In this document: in pieces, positions 42,561 to 51,229 of the stretch | Numbering within the stretch: the first letter of the stretch is position 1 | Layout: each line of letters begins with the position of its first letter | Assembly: GCA_900540455.1 (NCBI GenBank) | Contig: UQGD01000001.1 | Span: forward strand, 62,001 to 126,000 | Reading direction: 5' to 3' | Source of the DNA: an uncultured Faecalibacterium sp. | GTDB lineage: Bacteria > Bacillota > Clostridia > Oscillospirales > Ruminococcaceae | Length of the DNA stretch: 64,000 bases | The notes under the pieces: generated by a model | The model's input: only the letters and a program-made list of their open reading frames with translations | Databases searched by the model: none | Told to the model about the DNA's origin: nothing | Program-made: the position numbers and the translations under genes

Positions 42561-42740
42561 TTAGGCCTTCTTGATGACTTCCTCGCCCTTGTAGTAACCG
42601 CAGTTGCCACATGCCTGGTGGGGGAGCTTCAGAGAGCCGCAGTTGCTGCACTTGACCAGCGTGGGGGCCTCCAGCTTCCAAACATTGCTGCGACGCTTGT
42701 CGCGGCGGGCCTTGGAAAGATGTCTCTTAGGTACTGCCAT
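42561..42740 (-). CDS. rpmF: 50S ribosomal protein L32
   Basis: A 59-residue ribosomal protein: MAVPKRHLSKARRDKRRS at the start, then KCSNCGSLKLPHQACGNCGYYKG with the four zinc-binding cysteines (C+ form). AAGGAGG lies nine bases before the ATG at 42738-42740. It follows the DUF177 gene by 25 bases, the usual bacterial pairing. Confidence 0.98.
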   Translation of the reverse strand: MAVPKRHLSKARRDKRRSNVWKLEAPTLVKCSNCGSLKLPHQACGNCGYYKGEEVIKKA

Positions 42741-42765
42741 ATTTTTGCACCTCCTTGATGGGTTA

Positions 42766-43266
42766 TCAGTTCAGCAGTGATTTGAGGATCGCGAGCCTTG
42801 GGTCTGCGGGCGCGGCGTCCTGCTCTGCCGGCTGGCATTCACATTCCGCCATTTTGCGGCCGCACCGCGGGCACAGCCCGGGGCAGCCAGCGCTGCACAG
42901 CAGCACCGTGGGGATCTGGAACAAAAATTCCTGGCCGAGCCATTCATCTACATCCAGCTTCCCGTTTTCGTCCAGCGGCAGTTCAAAATCCGGATCATCA
43001 AGATCCTGCTCTTTTACTGTCCACTCCGCCTCCACCGTCTCTTCCTGCACAACAGGATCAAGACAGCGGGCGCACTCGCCGTGTACCATCGCCTTTGCCC
43101 GCAGGTTCAGCCATACCTCACTGCCATCGATCTGCGCATCAAAATACACAGTAACCGGCTGTGGGATCTGTGCTCCGGCAAAATCCCTGCCGGAGAGGTC
43201 GCATTGGAACTCTGCATGATAGGGCTGCTTGCCAGTAGCAAAAAACTTCTTCAGGTCAAATTGCAT
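42766..43266 (-). CDS. yceD: DUF177 (YceD) family protein
   Basis: A 166-residue protein of the YceD family, thought to act in large-subunit rRNA maturation and always linked to rpmF. The pattern CARCLDPV and the C-terminal CSAGCPGLCPRCG (zinc-binding cysteines) are visible. The ATG at 43264-43266 is preceded by AGAGGTG. It shares a promoter with rpmF. Confidence 0.92.
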   Translation of the reverse strand: MQFDLKKFFATGKQPYHAEFQCDLSGRDFAGAQIPQPVTVYFDAQIDGSEVWLNLRAKAMVHGECARCLDPVVQEETVEAEWTVKEQDLDDPDFELPLDENGKLDVDEWLGQEFLFQIPTVLLCSAGCPGLCPRCGRKMAECECQPAEQDAAPADPRLAILKSLLN

Positions 43267-43293
43267 AGTACACCTCTGAAAGGCTGCTTTGTT

Positions 43294-43322
43294 AGTATAG
43301 CGCCAAAGCGCCCGGTTGTCAA
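43294..43322 (-). promoter_or_regulatory. Strong promoter of yceD-rpmF
   Basis: TTGACA (43317-43322), 17 bases, TATACT (43294-43299) on the minus strand, near consensus, as suits a ribosomal protein gene. Confidence 0.85.
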
Positions 43323-43326
43323 CATC

Positions 43327-43379
43327 AAAACAGGCAGAAAACCGAAAAAATTTCAAATTCCCCGGTTTCCTGCCTGTTC
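43327..43379 (-). terminator. Terminator of the pgi transcription unit
   Basis: A 16-bp stem with one mismatch (43329-43344 with 43363-43378), about 50 bases past the small P-loop gene and just ahead of the yceD promoter. Confidence 0.75.
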
Positions 43380-43430
43380 ATGGTCTCAGGAGAAGCTTAG
43401 GATAGGGTCTTTTGCTCGCTCAAAATGCGT

Positions 43431-43835
43431 TTACAGGTATTTTTTTACATCGTGAGGCAGGGCGGACTCGTCTGCGCTGACCGTAACGGTGACCTTGACG
43501 GTGTCACCGGCAATGGCGGCCATCTCATCCAGGACGGGGCCCAGACGGTTGATGTCGCGGTTCAGCACCTTCAGGATGCCGTCGATGTACAGGTCGGTGA
43601 TATCATAGTTGCTTGCCATCAGGCCGGCCAGGAAACCATACAGCATCTCGCCGCCGCTGATCTTATACTCTTCCAGATCGATCAGACGTGCCGCGGGAGC
43701 GATGTCGTAGGTCAGCTTCATGCCTTTTTCCACCACGACGACATTGCCCTTGCTGGTCTGGACGGAGTCGTTGATCATGTCGATCATAGCCTTGGTCTTG
43801 CCGGAACCCTTTGCGCCAACAATCAGTTTAATCAT
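43431..43835 (-). CDS. Small P-loop protein of unknown function
   Basis: A 134-residue protein with an N-terminal Walker A GAKGSGKT (residues 7-14) and otherwise short strands and helices: NVVVVEKGMKLTYDIAPAARLIDLEEY, then GFLAGLMASNYDITDLYIDGIL with a Walker B-like YIDG, and a C-terminal strand pair TVKVTVTVSADESALP. It is shorter than most P-loop ATPases. It follows pgi by 52 bases and ends in the pgi terminator. I do not recognise a named family; conserved small ATP-binding proteins of this kind occur in Clostridia. Confidence 0.65.
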   Translation of the reverse strand: MIKLIVGAKGSGKTKAMIDMINDSVQTSKGNVVVVEKGMKLTYDIAPAARLIDLEEYKISGGEMLYGFLAGLMASNYDITDLYIDGILKVLNRDINRLGPVLDEMAAIAGDTVKVTVTVSADESALPHDVKKYL

Positions 43836-43887
43836 AAGTTCGTCCTCCTGTATTTTTCACGCCTTGCGGCGAGAGATCATAAGAATG

Positions 43888-45219
43888 TTACTTCAGCTTT
43901 GCTTCCAGCTCGGCGGTCAGGTTTTCGTAACCCGGCTTGCCCAGCAGTGCAAACATGTTCTTCTTATAGCTTTCAACACCCGGCTGATTGAAGGGGTTGA
44001 CGCTGAGCAGGTAGCCGCTGCAGGCACAGGCACGCCAGAAGAAGTAGATCAGGTAGCCCACCGAGTAAGCGGACAGATCCTCCATCTCGATCAGCACCTC
44101 CGGCACGCCGCCGTCGGTATGTGCCAGGATGGTGCCCTCCATCGCCTTGCGGTTGACCACGCTCATATTCTGCTCTGCCAGGAAGTTCAGGCCGTCGAAG
44201 TTGCCCTCCAGCGGGTCAATGTACAAATCGCTGGTCGGCTTTTTCACATCCACGATGGTCTCGAACATGGTGCGGGAGCCTTCCTGGATGAACTGACCCA
44301 TGGAATGCAGGTCGGTGGAGAAGATGCAGCTTGCGGGGAACAGGCCCTTGTTGTCCTTGCCCTCGCTCTCGCCGAACAGCTGCTTGTACCACTCGTTCAT
44401 GAGGGTGAAGTTCGGCTCGTAGCACTCCAGGATCTCGATGGACTTGCCCTTGCGGTACAGGATATTGCGCACAGCAGCATACTTATAAGCATCGTTGTCC
44501 ATGCTGCACACGGAGAAGCGTTCCATTGCATCGGCAGCGCCCTTCATCAGCTGGTCGATATCGATGCCGGCTGCGGCGATGGGCAGCAGGCCCACAGCGG
44601 AGAGCACCGAATAACGGCCGCCCACATCGTCCGGCACCACGAAGGTGGGCCAGCCCTGGGCATCCGCCAGCTGCTTCAGCGTGCCGCGGGCACGGTCGGT
44701 GGTAGCGTAGATGCGCTTATTGGCTTCCTCCACACCCATCTCGTCCTCCAGCAGCTTGCGCAGCACACGGAAGGCCAGGCTGGTCTCGGTGGTGGTGCCG
44801 GATTTAGAGATAACGTTGATGGAGAAGCGCTTGCCCTTGCACAGCGCCATGATGTCGTTCAGATAGCTGGGGCTGATGCTGTTGCCGCAGAAGTAGATCT
44901 TCAGGCCATTTTCCAGCTCATTGTGGAACATACCCTTAACAGCCTCGATCACAGCGCGGGCGCCCAGGTAGCTGCCGCCGATACCGGCCACCACCAGCAC
45001 ATCCGAATCCTCCCGGATCTTGGCTGCAGCCTCTTTGATGCGGGCAAACTCTTCCCGGTCATAATCACGGGGCAGGTACAGCCAGCCCAGAAAATCGCTG
45101 CCAGGGCCGCTCTTGCTCTCCAGCATCTTGTGAGCTGCCTCGACCTGCGGATAGATCGCCGCATATTCCTCGGCGTTGATAAAACTTGCCAGGTGTTTCG
45201 TATTCAAGCTTACACTCAT
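43888..45219 (-). CDS. pgi: Glucose-6-phosphate isomerase
   Basis: A 443-residue cytoplasmic enzyme that interconverts glucose 6-phosphate and fructose 6-phosphate. Substrate-binding and catalytic segments are present: VVAGIGGSYLGARAVIEAV, VISKSGTTTETSLAFR, DVGGRYSVLSAVGLLPIA, the STDLHSMGQF loop with the catalytic histidine, and NPFNQPGVESYK near the end. It is the short Firmicute/archaeal-like form of about 450 residues. GGAGG lies eleven bases before the ATG at 45217-45219. Confidence 0.97.
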   Translation of the reverse strand: MSVSLNTKHLASFINAEEYAAIYPQVEAAHKMLESKSGPGSDFLGWLYLPRDYDREEFARIKEAAAKIREDSDVLVVAGIGGSYLGARAVIEAVKGMFHNELENGLKIYFCGNSISPSYLNDIMALCKGKRFSINVISKSGTTTETSLAFRVLRKLLEDEMGVEEANKRIYATTDRARGTLKQLADAQGWPTFVVPDDVGGRYSVLSAVGLLPIAAAGIDIDQLMKGAADAMERFSVCSMDNDAYKYAAVRNILYRKGKSIEILECYEPNFTLMNEWYKQLFGESEGKDNKGLFPASCIFSTDLHSMGQFIQEGSRTMFETIVDVKKPTSDLYIDPLEGNFDGLNFLAEQNMSVVNRKAMEGTILAHTDGGVPEVLIEMEDLSAYSVGYLIYFFWRACACSGYLLSVNPFNQPGVESYKKNMFALLGKPGYENLTAELEAKLK

Positions 45220-45322
45220 TACTATTCCAACCTCCAAACGTTTTACAGCAGGCGGGTGCGGCATCGCCGCTTTGGTCCCAAGGCCCTCCCGCCGCTGTTA
45301 ACAACGGGTTTTACTTGGTATA

Positions 45323-45351
45323 AGTGTACCGTCCTGGATGCACAAAGTCAA
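45323..45351 (-). promoter_or_regulatory. Promoter of pgi
   Basis: TTGACT (45346-45351), 17 bases, TACACT (45323-45328) on the minus strand. The leader of about 95 bases contains an imperfect GC-rich inverted repeat (45244-45298). Beyond the promoter, 45352-45489 holds nothing else I can name. Confidence 0.65.
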
Positions 45352-45489
45352 GGCCAAAATCCTTTCCTTTCATACAATTTTAACAGAGTTTTTTGTTTGA
45401 CTTCTCATGTTTTGGGCACACAGCCAAGCCCTTGGCCCCAGAGAGGTTTTTCTTTTATCGCTCTGGCGAGTTTTTTCCAGCCGCCGTCA

Positions 45490-46731
45490 TCAAACCGTCC
45501 CCATCAGGCTGCGCCACAAAAGTTTCCATGCGGCTGCAAAATCCAGCGCCGGGGCATCCGCCGCCGCCCGGATCTCATACTCGCCCAGCAGTTCTCCCTG
45601 TTTTTCCACCACCACGCGGCCCACAGTCTGCCCCTGCGCCACCGGAGCTTCCAGCCGCTGGGGCAGCTCCACCCGGGCGGACAGCGCACCGCCATCCTTC
45701 TTGGTCAGCACCCGCTGGGGCAGCGCTGTATAGTCCAGGGGGATCGTGCTCTCCCCGCTGCCCCGCACCGGCAGCTGTAAAGGACGCTGGCCAAGATCCG
45801 GCATCGGCGCCGCCTGGTAATGACTGAACCCATAATCCAGCAGCGCAGCCGCAGACTCAAAGCGCTCCTTGCTGGAATCCGCCCCCAGCACGACCGCGAT
45901 CAGATCCAGCCCGTCCCGGCTGGCGCTGGCGCTGACGCACACCCCCGCCCCACCGGTGGTACCTGTTTTCAGCCCGGTGACCCCATTGTATCGTTTGAGC
46001 AGCTTATTGGTATTGATCAGCTGGGTCTTGCCGCCGCGGAGACTGTCGGTCCAGATGCCTGTATAATGCAGCACCTCCGGGCAAGTGGTCAGGATCTGAC
46101 GGCTCATGATTGCCACATCCCGCGCCGTGGACAGATGCCCCTCGGCATCCAGACCGCAGGCATTGCAGAAATGGGTATCCTTCATGCCCAGCTGTGCCGC
46201 ACGGACATTCATCTGCTCCACAAAGGCAGGCTCACTGCCGCCCACCAGCTCTGCCACCGCTACCGCCGCATCATTGGCCGAGGCGACACAGATAGCCTTG
46301 ACCATCTCATCCAGCGTAAACTGCTCCCCCGGCTCCAGCCAGATCTGGCTGCCGCCCATAGAATATGCGTGCTCACTGACGGGGACCATGGTCTGCATAT
46401 TGAGCCGCCCCTCATGGACCGCCTCAAAGGTCAAAAGCAGGGTCATCACTTTTGTAATGGATGCAATGGGTACCGGCTGATCCGGATTTTTTTCATAAAG
46501 CACCGTACCGCTGCCCTGATCGATCAGTACAGCAGCCCGGCACTGCACAGGCACCACCCCTTCCTGCGCCGGAGCAGCGGCCGGCGCAGGCGCAGACACC
46601 AGCGCTGCATTCATGGGGGATGTGTGGAACGCCGTATTCAGCCCCACTCCCTGGGATGTGCCCACTGCCAGTGCAAACAACCAAAAGCAGAGCGCCGCCC
46701 CACAGACGGCCGCCAATTTCCTCCGTTCCAT
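45490..46731 (-). CDS. dacF: D-alanyl-D-alanine carboxypeptidase (DacF/PBP5 type)
   Basis: A 413-residue secreted penicillin-binding protein that trims the terminal D-alanine of peptidoglycan stems. An N-terminal signal or anchor helix (LAAVCGAALCFWLFALAVG) leads into the peptidase domain with the three active-site motifs SITK near residue 90, SAN in VASANDAAVA near 149 and KTG in GLKTGTTGGAG near 250. A C-terminal beta domain follows; a final amphipathic segment (WKLLWRSLMG) may attach it to the membrane. GGAGGCAGAAA precedes the ATG at 46729-46731. Divergent from mtaB. Confidence 0.95.
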   Translation of the reverse strand: MERRKLAAVCGAALCFWLFALAVGTSQGVGLNTAFHTSPMNAALVSAPAPAAAPAQEGVVPVQCRAAVLIDQGSGTVLYEKNPDQPVPIASITKVMTLLLTFEAVHEGRLNMQTMVPVSEHAYSMGGSQIWLEPGEQFTLDEMVKAICVASANDAAVAVAELVGGSEPAFVEQMNVRAAQLGMKDTHFCNACGLDAEGHLSTARDVAIMSRQILTTCPEVLHYTGIWTDSLRGGKTQLINTNKLLKRYNGVTGLKTGTTGGAGVCVSASASRDGLDLIAVVLGADSSKERFESAAALLDYGFSHYQAAPMPDLGQRPLQLPVRGSGESTIPLDYTALPQRVLTKKDGGALSARVELPQRLEAPVAQGQTVGRVVVEKQGELLGEYEIRAAADAPALDFAAAWKLLWRSLMGTV

Positions 46732-46844
46732 TTTCTGCCTCCTACCTCTCTTTCTTTGCTGGCATTTTATGCGCCAGTCCGCAGGACTAGCACACAAAAA
46801 CACGCCTCCCGCCCTCCGCCCGGCTGCGGCTGCGCAATTCCCCC

Positions 46845-46874
46845 TTGCGCTGTGTTTTGGGGGTACGCTATAAT
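46845..46874 (+). promoter_or_regulatory. Promoter of mtaB
   Basis: TTGCGC (46845-46850), 18 bases, TATAAT (46869-46874). Confidence 0.6.
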
Positions 46875-46931
46875 AAAGAGGACGGTGCAGGCTTCTTCTG
46901 CACTGGAGTGAATGGAAAGGACACGTTTTTA

Positions 46932-48242
46932 ATGCGAGTTTGTTTTTATACATTGGGATGTAAGGTCAACCTGAACGAGACCGGCGCACTGGAGCAGCTG
47001 TTCCGGGGGGCGGGGTTCACCGTAGTGCAGGAGGGTGAAGAGGCAGACGTCTACATCGTCAACAGCTGCACTGTGACCAACTTTGGCGACCAAAAGAGCC
47101 GCAAATGGCTGCGCCGTGCCAAGCGGGAGCACCCCGGCGCTGTCACCGTGCTTACCGGGTGCTATCCCCAAGCGTTCCCCGAGGAGGCGGCGCAGTTCCT
47201 GGAGGCAGACCTGGTGTGCGGCAACGGAGACCGCAAAGCCATTCTGGAGAATGTACAGCTGCTGCTGCAGGGCCATGAACGGATCGTATCCGTACAGCCC
47301 CATGTGCGGGGCGAGCTGTTTGAGGAGCTGCCGGTGGAGCGGTTCGAGACCCACACCCGCGCCTTTATCAAGGTGGAGGACGGCTGCAACCGCCAGTGTG
47401 CTTACTGCGTCATCCCCCGCGCCAGAGGGCCGGTGCGCAGCCGGTCGGAGGAGAGCATCCTGGCCGAGCTGCACCAGCTGGCCGCCGCCGGTTATCAGGA
47501 GGTCGTCCTCTCCGCCATCTCGCTGCCCAGCTACGGCCAGGATACCGGCACAGACCTGGTAGAGCTGGTGGAGCACTGCGCCGCCGTCCCGGGCATCCAG
47601 CGCATCCGTCTGGGCAGCCTGGACCCCGATATGCTGACCCCGGAAGCCATGGCCCGGCTGGCTGCAGTGGACAAACTCTGCCCCCAGTTCCACCTGAGCC
47701 TGCAAAGCGGCTGCACTGCCACCCTGCGCCGGATGCGCCGGGTGTATACCGCCCAGCAGTATGCTCAGGTCGTGGACGGGCTGCGGGCCGCCTATGGTGA
47801 CCGTCCCGTGACCTTTACTACCGACTGCATCTGCGGCTTCCCCGGGGAGACCGAGGCAGATTTTGCAGAGAGCTGCGAGTTTTTGCGTCAGATCGGGTTC
47901 CTGAAGGTCCACGTCTTTCCCTATTCCCGCCGCAGCGGCACCCCCGCATACGATTTCCCCCAGCAGATCCACGAGCGGGAGAAGCAGCGCCGCAGCCGGG
48001 AGATGAACGCCGTGGCCGAGCAGGTGCGCACCCAGGTCCTGGCAGGTTTTGAGGGCACCGAGGACGAGGTCCTGCTGGAAACGCCCCTGTCCGGCACCCT
48101 GTTTACCGGCTACACCCGGCTGTACATCCCGGTGGTGATCTCGGTGCCCGGCGGTGTCAGCGGACAGATCGTGCGCGCCCGGCTGGGCCGCTACGATGGC
48201 GAGCGGGTGCGGGCCGAGCTGTGCAGCATGGATAAATCGTGA
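46932..48242 (+). CDS. mtaB: tRNA t6A37 methylthiotransferase MtaB
   Basis: A 436-residue radical SAM enzyme that adds a methylthio group to t6A37 of ANN-decoding tRNAs. The N-terminal UPF0004 domain starts MRVCFYTLGCKVNLNETGAL and supplies three cysteine ligands (TLGCKVN, VNSCTVT, TGCYP). The radical SAM motif CNRQCAYCVIPRARGPVRSR lies near residue 150. The C-terminal TRAM domain ends the protein. The opening GCKVN-E motif is characteristic of MtaB rather than MiaB or RimO. AAAGGA stands about ten bases before the ATG. Confidence 0.94.
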   Translation: MRVCFYTLGCKVNLNETGALEQLFRGAGFTVVQEGEEADVYIVNSCTVTNFGDQKSRKWLRRAKREHPGAVTVLTGCYPQAFPEEAAQFLEADLVCGNGDRKAILENVQLLLQGHERIVSVQPHVRGELFEELPVERFETHTRAFIKVEDGCNRQCAYCVIPRARGPVRSRSEESILAELHQLAAAGYQEVVLSAISLPSYGQDTGTDLVELVEHCAAVPGIQRIRLGSLDPDMLTPEAMARLAAVDKLCPQFHLSLQSGCTATLRRMRRVYTAQQYAQVVDGLRAAYGDRPVTFTTDCICGFPGETEADFAESCEFLRQIGFLKVHVFPYSRRSGTPAYDFPQQIHEREKQRRSREMNAVAEQVRTQVLAGFEGTEDEVLLETPLSGTLFTGYTRLYIPVVISVPGGVSGQIVRARLGRYDGERVRAELCSMDKS

Positions 48243-48392
48243 ATTATGTAACAAATTTGGGAGCAAAGCCTTTTCACCGCTGTGGTTTTATGATAAACTA
48301 ATACTGGATGTTCAGGGTCACGCCCGGAACAGCGGCTGCATTTTGCGCTGCAGCCTGGTTATTTTCGGCTGTTAAACGGAGGAGAAGAGAGC

Positions 48393-49946
48393 ATGAGTTT
48401 TAGAGGAATCAACACGACGGTCATCCAGATCCGCCGCAAAGTTTTTACGGAAGTGGCCCGTATGGCCTACGCCAATGTCAAGGGCGAGCAGGCCAACCAT
48501 ATGATGCGCAAGATCCCCTACACCATCATCCCCGGTGAGGAAGGCACCTTCCGTAAGGATATCTTCCTGGAGCGCGCCATCGTCGAGGAGCGGGTGCGCC
48601 TGGCCATCGGTCTGCCCACCCGCCGTATGGACGAGCACAACAGCGTTGTTTCCGGCCTGGAAGATGCGTCCATTGCGGATAAGTACTATGATCCTCCGCT
48701 GGTCAACGTGATCAAGTTTGCCTGCAACCGCTGCCCGGAAAAGATGGTCAAGGTCTCGGATATGTGCCAGGGCTGCCTTGCACACCCCTGCATGGAGGTC
48801 TGCCCCAAGAACGCCATCGTCTGGGAGAGCGGCCGTTCCACCATCGACCAGGACAAGTGCATCAAGTGCGGCCGCTGCGTGGATGTCTGCCCCTACCATG
48901 CCATCGTCAAGACCGAGCGTCCCTGCGCAGAGGCCTGCGGCATGAACGCCATCCACTCCGACCCGCTTGGCCGTGCCGAGATCGATTACAGCAAGTGTGT
49001 GTCCTGTGGCCAGTGCCTGGTCAGCTGCCCCTTTGGCGCCATTGCGGATAAGGGCCAGATCTACCAGCTGATCCAGGGCTTCAACCGCGGCGACCGCATC
49101 TACGCCCTGGTCGCCCCGGCATTCATCAACCAGTTCCCCCAGCTGGCCGCTGCCGGCAAGCTGAAGGCCGCTCTGCGGGCTGTGGGCTTCTGCGACGTTG
49201 TCGAGGTCGCCATTGGCGCTGACCTGTGCACTGTGGAGGAAGCCAAGGACTTCCTGGAAGAAGTCCCGGAGAAGCTGAACTTTATGGCCACCTCCTGCTG
49301 CCCGGCCTGGAGCATGATGGCCAAGACCGCCTTCCCCGCCCTGGCCAAGAATATCTCCATGACCATGACCCCCATGGTGTTCACCGCCCGCATGATGAAG
49401 CAGGCAGACCCCGAGGCACGGATGTGCTTCATCGGACCCTGCGCTGCCAAAAAGCTGGAGGCTTCCCGCCGCACGGTCCGCAGCGACGTGGATTTTGTGC
49501 TGACCTTTGAGGAGCTGGCCGGCATCATTGAGGCACGGGATATCGACGTGGACAGCCTGGAGGTAGACCCCACCGAGAACGACCTGGCTTACGCTTCCGC
49601 AGCGGGCCGTGGCTTTGCACAGTCCGGCGGCGTAGCCAAGGCAGTGGCCGACAAGATCAAGGAGTGGCACCCTGACCGCGAGGTGAAGATCGCCTCTGCA
49701 CAGGGCCTGGCCGACTGCAAGAAGCTGCTGCTGCTGGCCAAGGCTGGCAAGTACAACGGCTATCTGCTGGAGGGTATGGGCTGCCCCGGTGGCTGCATCG
49801 GCGGCGCTGGCACCATTGCCGACCCCGTCCGCACCGCTGCTGTGCTGAACAAATACGTCAAGGACGCCCCCTTCACCGACCCGGAGGACAGCGCCTTTAT
49901 GACCAGCATCCATATGCTGAAAGATGACCCGAACTTCGAGCTCTAA
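48393..49946 (+). CDS. Single-subunit [FeFe] hydrogenase with group B-type motifs
   Basis: A 517-residue iron-sulfur enzyme for hydrogen turnover. N-terminal cysteine clusters (CNRCPEKM ... CQGCLAHPCMEVCP) and two ferredoxin motifs (CIKCGRCVDVC near 156, CVSCGQCLVSC near 202) form an electron wire. The H-cluster motifs are TSCCPAW near 299, GPCAAKKLE near 348 and EGMGCPGGC near 459. They differ from group A (MPCxxKxxE, ExMACPGGC) in the way described for group B enzymes. The cofactor maturases HydE, HydF and HydG are not in the window. No partner NADH or formate subunit is adjacent, so the redox partner is probably ferredoxin (inference). GGAGGAGAAGAGAGC precedes the ATG. Confidence 0.92.
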   Translation: MSFRGINTTVIQIRRKVFTEVARMAYANVKGEQANHMMRKIPYTIIPGEEGTFRKDIFLERAIVEERVRLAIGLPTRRMDEHNSVVSGLEDASIADKYYDPPLVNVIKFACNRCPEKMVKVSDMCQGCLAHPCMEVCPKNAIVWESGRSTIDQDKCIKCGRCVDVCPYHAIVKTERPCAEACGMNAIHSDPLGRAEIDYSKCVSCGQCLVSCPFGAIADKGQIYQLIQGFNRGDRIYALVAPAFINQFPQLAAAGKLKAALRAVGFCDVVEVAIGADLCTVEEAKDFLEEVPEKLNFMATSCCPAWSMMAKTAFPALAKNISMTMTPMVFTARMMKQADPEARMCFIGPCAAKKLEASRRTVRSDVDFVLTFEELAGIIEARDIDVDSLEVDPTENDLAYASAAGRGFAQSGGVAKAVADKIKEWHPDREVKIASAQGLADCKKLLLLAKAGKYNGYLLEGMGCPGGCIGGAGTIADPVRTAAVLNKYVKDAPFTDPEDSAFMTSIHMLKDDPNFEL

Positions 49947-49968
49947 GCCCCTTTTTCTGTAAGTATCT

Positions 49969-50001
49969 GCCGCTTCTCCCCCGGGAGAAGCGGCTTTTTT
50001 T
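49969..50001 (+). terminator. Terminator of the hydrogenase gene
   Basis: A 12-bp stem (GCCGCTTCTCCC with its complement) and seven T residues. Confidence 0.9.
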
Positions 50002-50072
50002 AGGCAAAGCCACTAAAATTGGCCGAAACATGGGCAGATTGAAACATTTCTATGACAGTCTTGCCCATGGCG

Positions 50073-50101
50073 TTGACATTCCGTCAATAGTATGATATTT
50101 T
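50073..50101 (+). promoter_or_regulatory. Promoter with overlapping TTGAC/GTCAA operator-like repeat
   Basis: TTGACA (50073-50078), 17 bases, TATTTT (50096-50101). The -35 box is one arm of the inverted repeat TTGAC-attcc-GTCAA (50073-50087), and TTGAC occurs once more at 50100-50104, which suggests a repressor or activator site. Confidence 0.5.
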
Positions 50102-50150
50102 GACAGTAACAGAAGCGCAGGCTTCTCCACTCCATCCAAGATCCGGGGGG

Positions 50151-50207
50151 TGCAGGGACCTGCAACGGTCTGCTGTGCAGACCCGCTGATTGCCGCAGTC
50201 TGCGGCA
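50151..50207 (+). promoter_or_regulatory. Three tandem hairpins in the leader of the secreted protein gene
   Basis: Perfect stems at 50151-50164 (TGCAG arms), 50167-50183 (7 bp, GGTCTGC arms) and 50191-50207 (7 bp, TGCCGCA arms), each with a 3- or 4-base loop. GCAGAC at 50177-50182 can pair instead with a second GTCTGC at 50198-50203, which would break hairpins two and three and change the setting of the ribosome binding site (about 50207-50213). No known riboswitch class fits. Confidence 0.45.
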
Positions 50208-50223
50208 GGAAAGGCTGATTTTA

Positions 50224-50712
50224 ATGAAAAAACTCGCTATATCTTCCAGTTTTCGGCGCATGGCCGCCATGCTGCTCTCCCTGGTGCTGGCATGCGGGCT
50301 GGCATTTGGTGCGCACGCTGCGGAGGATCTGCCCGTAAGTGTCCAGTTCTGGCGGGAGCATACCGACAAAGCTGCACTGGAAAATGACGGCGTGGATACT
50401 GACCGGGAGGCCACCCTTACCCGCCAGCCCAATGGCACCTATACCCTGGAGCTGCCCATCCTGAGTTTTTCCCGCATGGGAATGGCAGGCCATCTGACCG
50501 GCCTGACCATCGGCGACATCTCCTACGATGGCGAACTGAGCGGCCAGCTGACGGACAACACCGCGGTGCTGACCATCAAAAACCTGCCCGCCTCGGTGCT
50601 TACCGGGCCGGACGCTGCACAAGCCATAGATGTGATGTGCAACGTCCGGATGGATGCCGGTGTCCTGGGCGAGATCTCCACCGCCGCACGGCTGTGCATC
50701 TGGCAGCCGTAA
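50224..50712 (+). CDS. Small secreted protein of unknown function
   Basis: A 162-residue protein with a clear signal peptide: basic MKKLAISSSFRR, hydrophobic MAAMLLSLVLACGLAFG, and an AHAAE cleavage site near residue 32. The mature part of about 130 residues is mostly predicted beta strand (VSVQFWREH, YTLELPILSF, LTIGDISYDGEL, TAVLTIKNLP) and ends RLCIWQP. The alternation of strands and the pair of cysteines late in the chain would suit an extracellular beta-sandwich domain, but no family is recognised. It is expressed from its own promoter with a structured leader and ends in a bidirectional terminator. Confidence 0.75.
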   Translation: MKKLAISSSFRRMAAMLLSLVLACGLAFGAHAAEDLPVSVQFWREHTDKAALENDGVDTDREATLTRQPNGTYTLELPILSFSRMGMAGHLTGLTIGDISYDGELSGQLTDNTAVLTIKNLPASVLTGPDAAQAIDVMCNVRMDAGVLGEISTAARLCIWQP

Positions 50713-50727
50713 CTGCAAAACAAAAAA

Positions 50728-50761
50728 CAAGTGCAGCGCAAAGGCTGCACTTGTTTTTTTG
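50728..50761 (+). terminator. Terminator between the secreted protein gene and the convergent small gene
   Basis: An ACAAGTGCAGC/GCTGCACTTGT stem with T runs on both sides. Confidence 0.88.
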
Positions 50762-50771
50762 TGCCCGCTGA

Positions 50772-50978
50772 TCAGCCGTCCATGTGCTGGTCGATAAAAT
50801 CGCCCACCATCCGGTCCAGCTGGGTCACCGCCCGCTCTGCACCTTTGGCCACTTTGCGGGCCGCCCGCTTGACCTGGCGCTGGTTTTGGGCAGCGGCCAT
50901 CGCACCTGCCGCCCCCAATGCTGCACCGGCGGCCATGCCCACCAGCAGGCCCGTTGTCTGGTTGGAATTTTGCTTCAT
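50772..50978 (-). CDS. Small glycine-zipper-like membrane protein
   Basis: A 68-residue protein: a polar start MKQNSNQTTG, a glycine/alanine-rich hydrophobic segment LLVGMAAGAALGAAGAMAAA (residues about 11-30) with a GxxxG-like spacing, then a basic, amphipathic helix NQRQVKRAARKVAKGAERAVTQ and an acidic tail. It resembles the YtxH-like small proteins often induced by stress in Firmicutes, but the similarity is only general. AAGGAGG precedes the ATG at 50976-50978. Too small for a function call. Confidence 0.6.
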   Translation of the reverse strand: MKQNSNQTTGLLVGMAAGAALGAAGAMAAAQNQRQVKRAARKVAKGAERAVTQLDRMVGDFIDQHMDG

Positions 50979-51229
50979 CCTGAGGGTCCCTCCTTTTTTT
51001 ACACAGCAGGGAGAGGGGCTGCACGCTCTCTCCCCTGCTTTTTCCACGGTCTGGAAAACCAGAATGGAGGCTGGTTTTTTCAGATCTGCGCTAGTATTTG
51101 CCCCAAAACCCCGCTGTATACGCTTTTTTTGAGCGGAGATTTGTGGTATACTTAAACGCAGCCAATATGCAACCAGTAAAAACGGGGCGTCGTGCTCGGC
51201 CCCGCCAAGGTTAAAGGAGGACGCTTTAT

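Noticed and set aside
50126..50215. Cobalamin or other known riboswitch before the secreted protein gene
   Set aside because: The GGGGUGCAGGG and CCCGCUGAUUG parts look superficially similar to a cobalamin core, but the B12 box and the GCCACUG element are missing.
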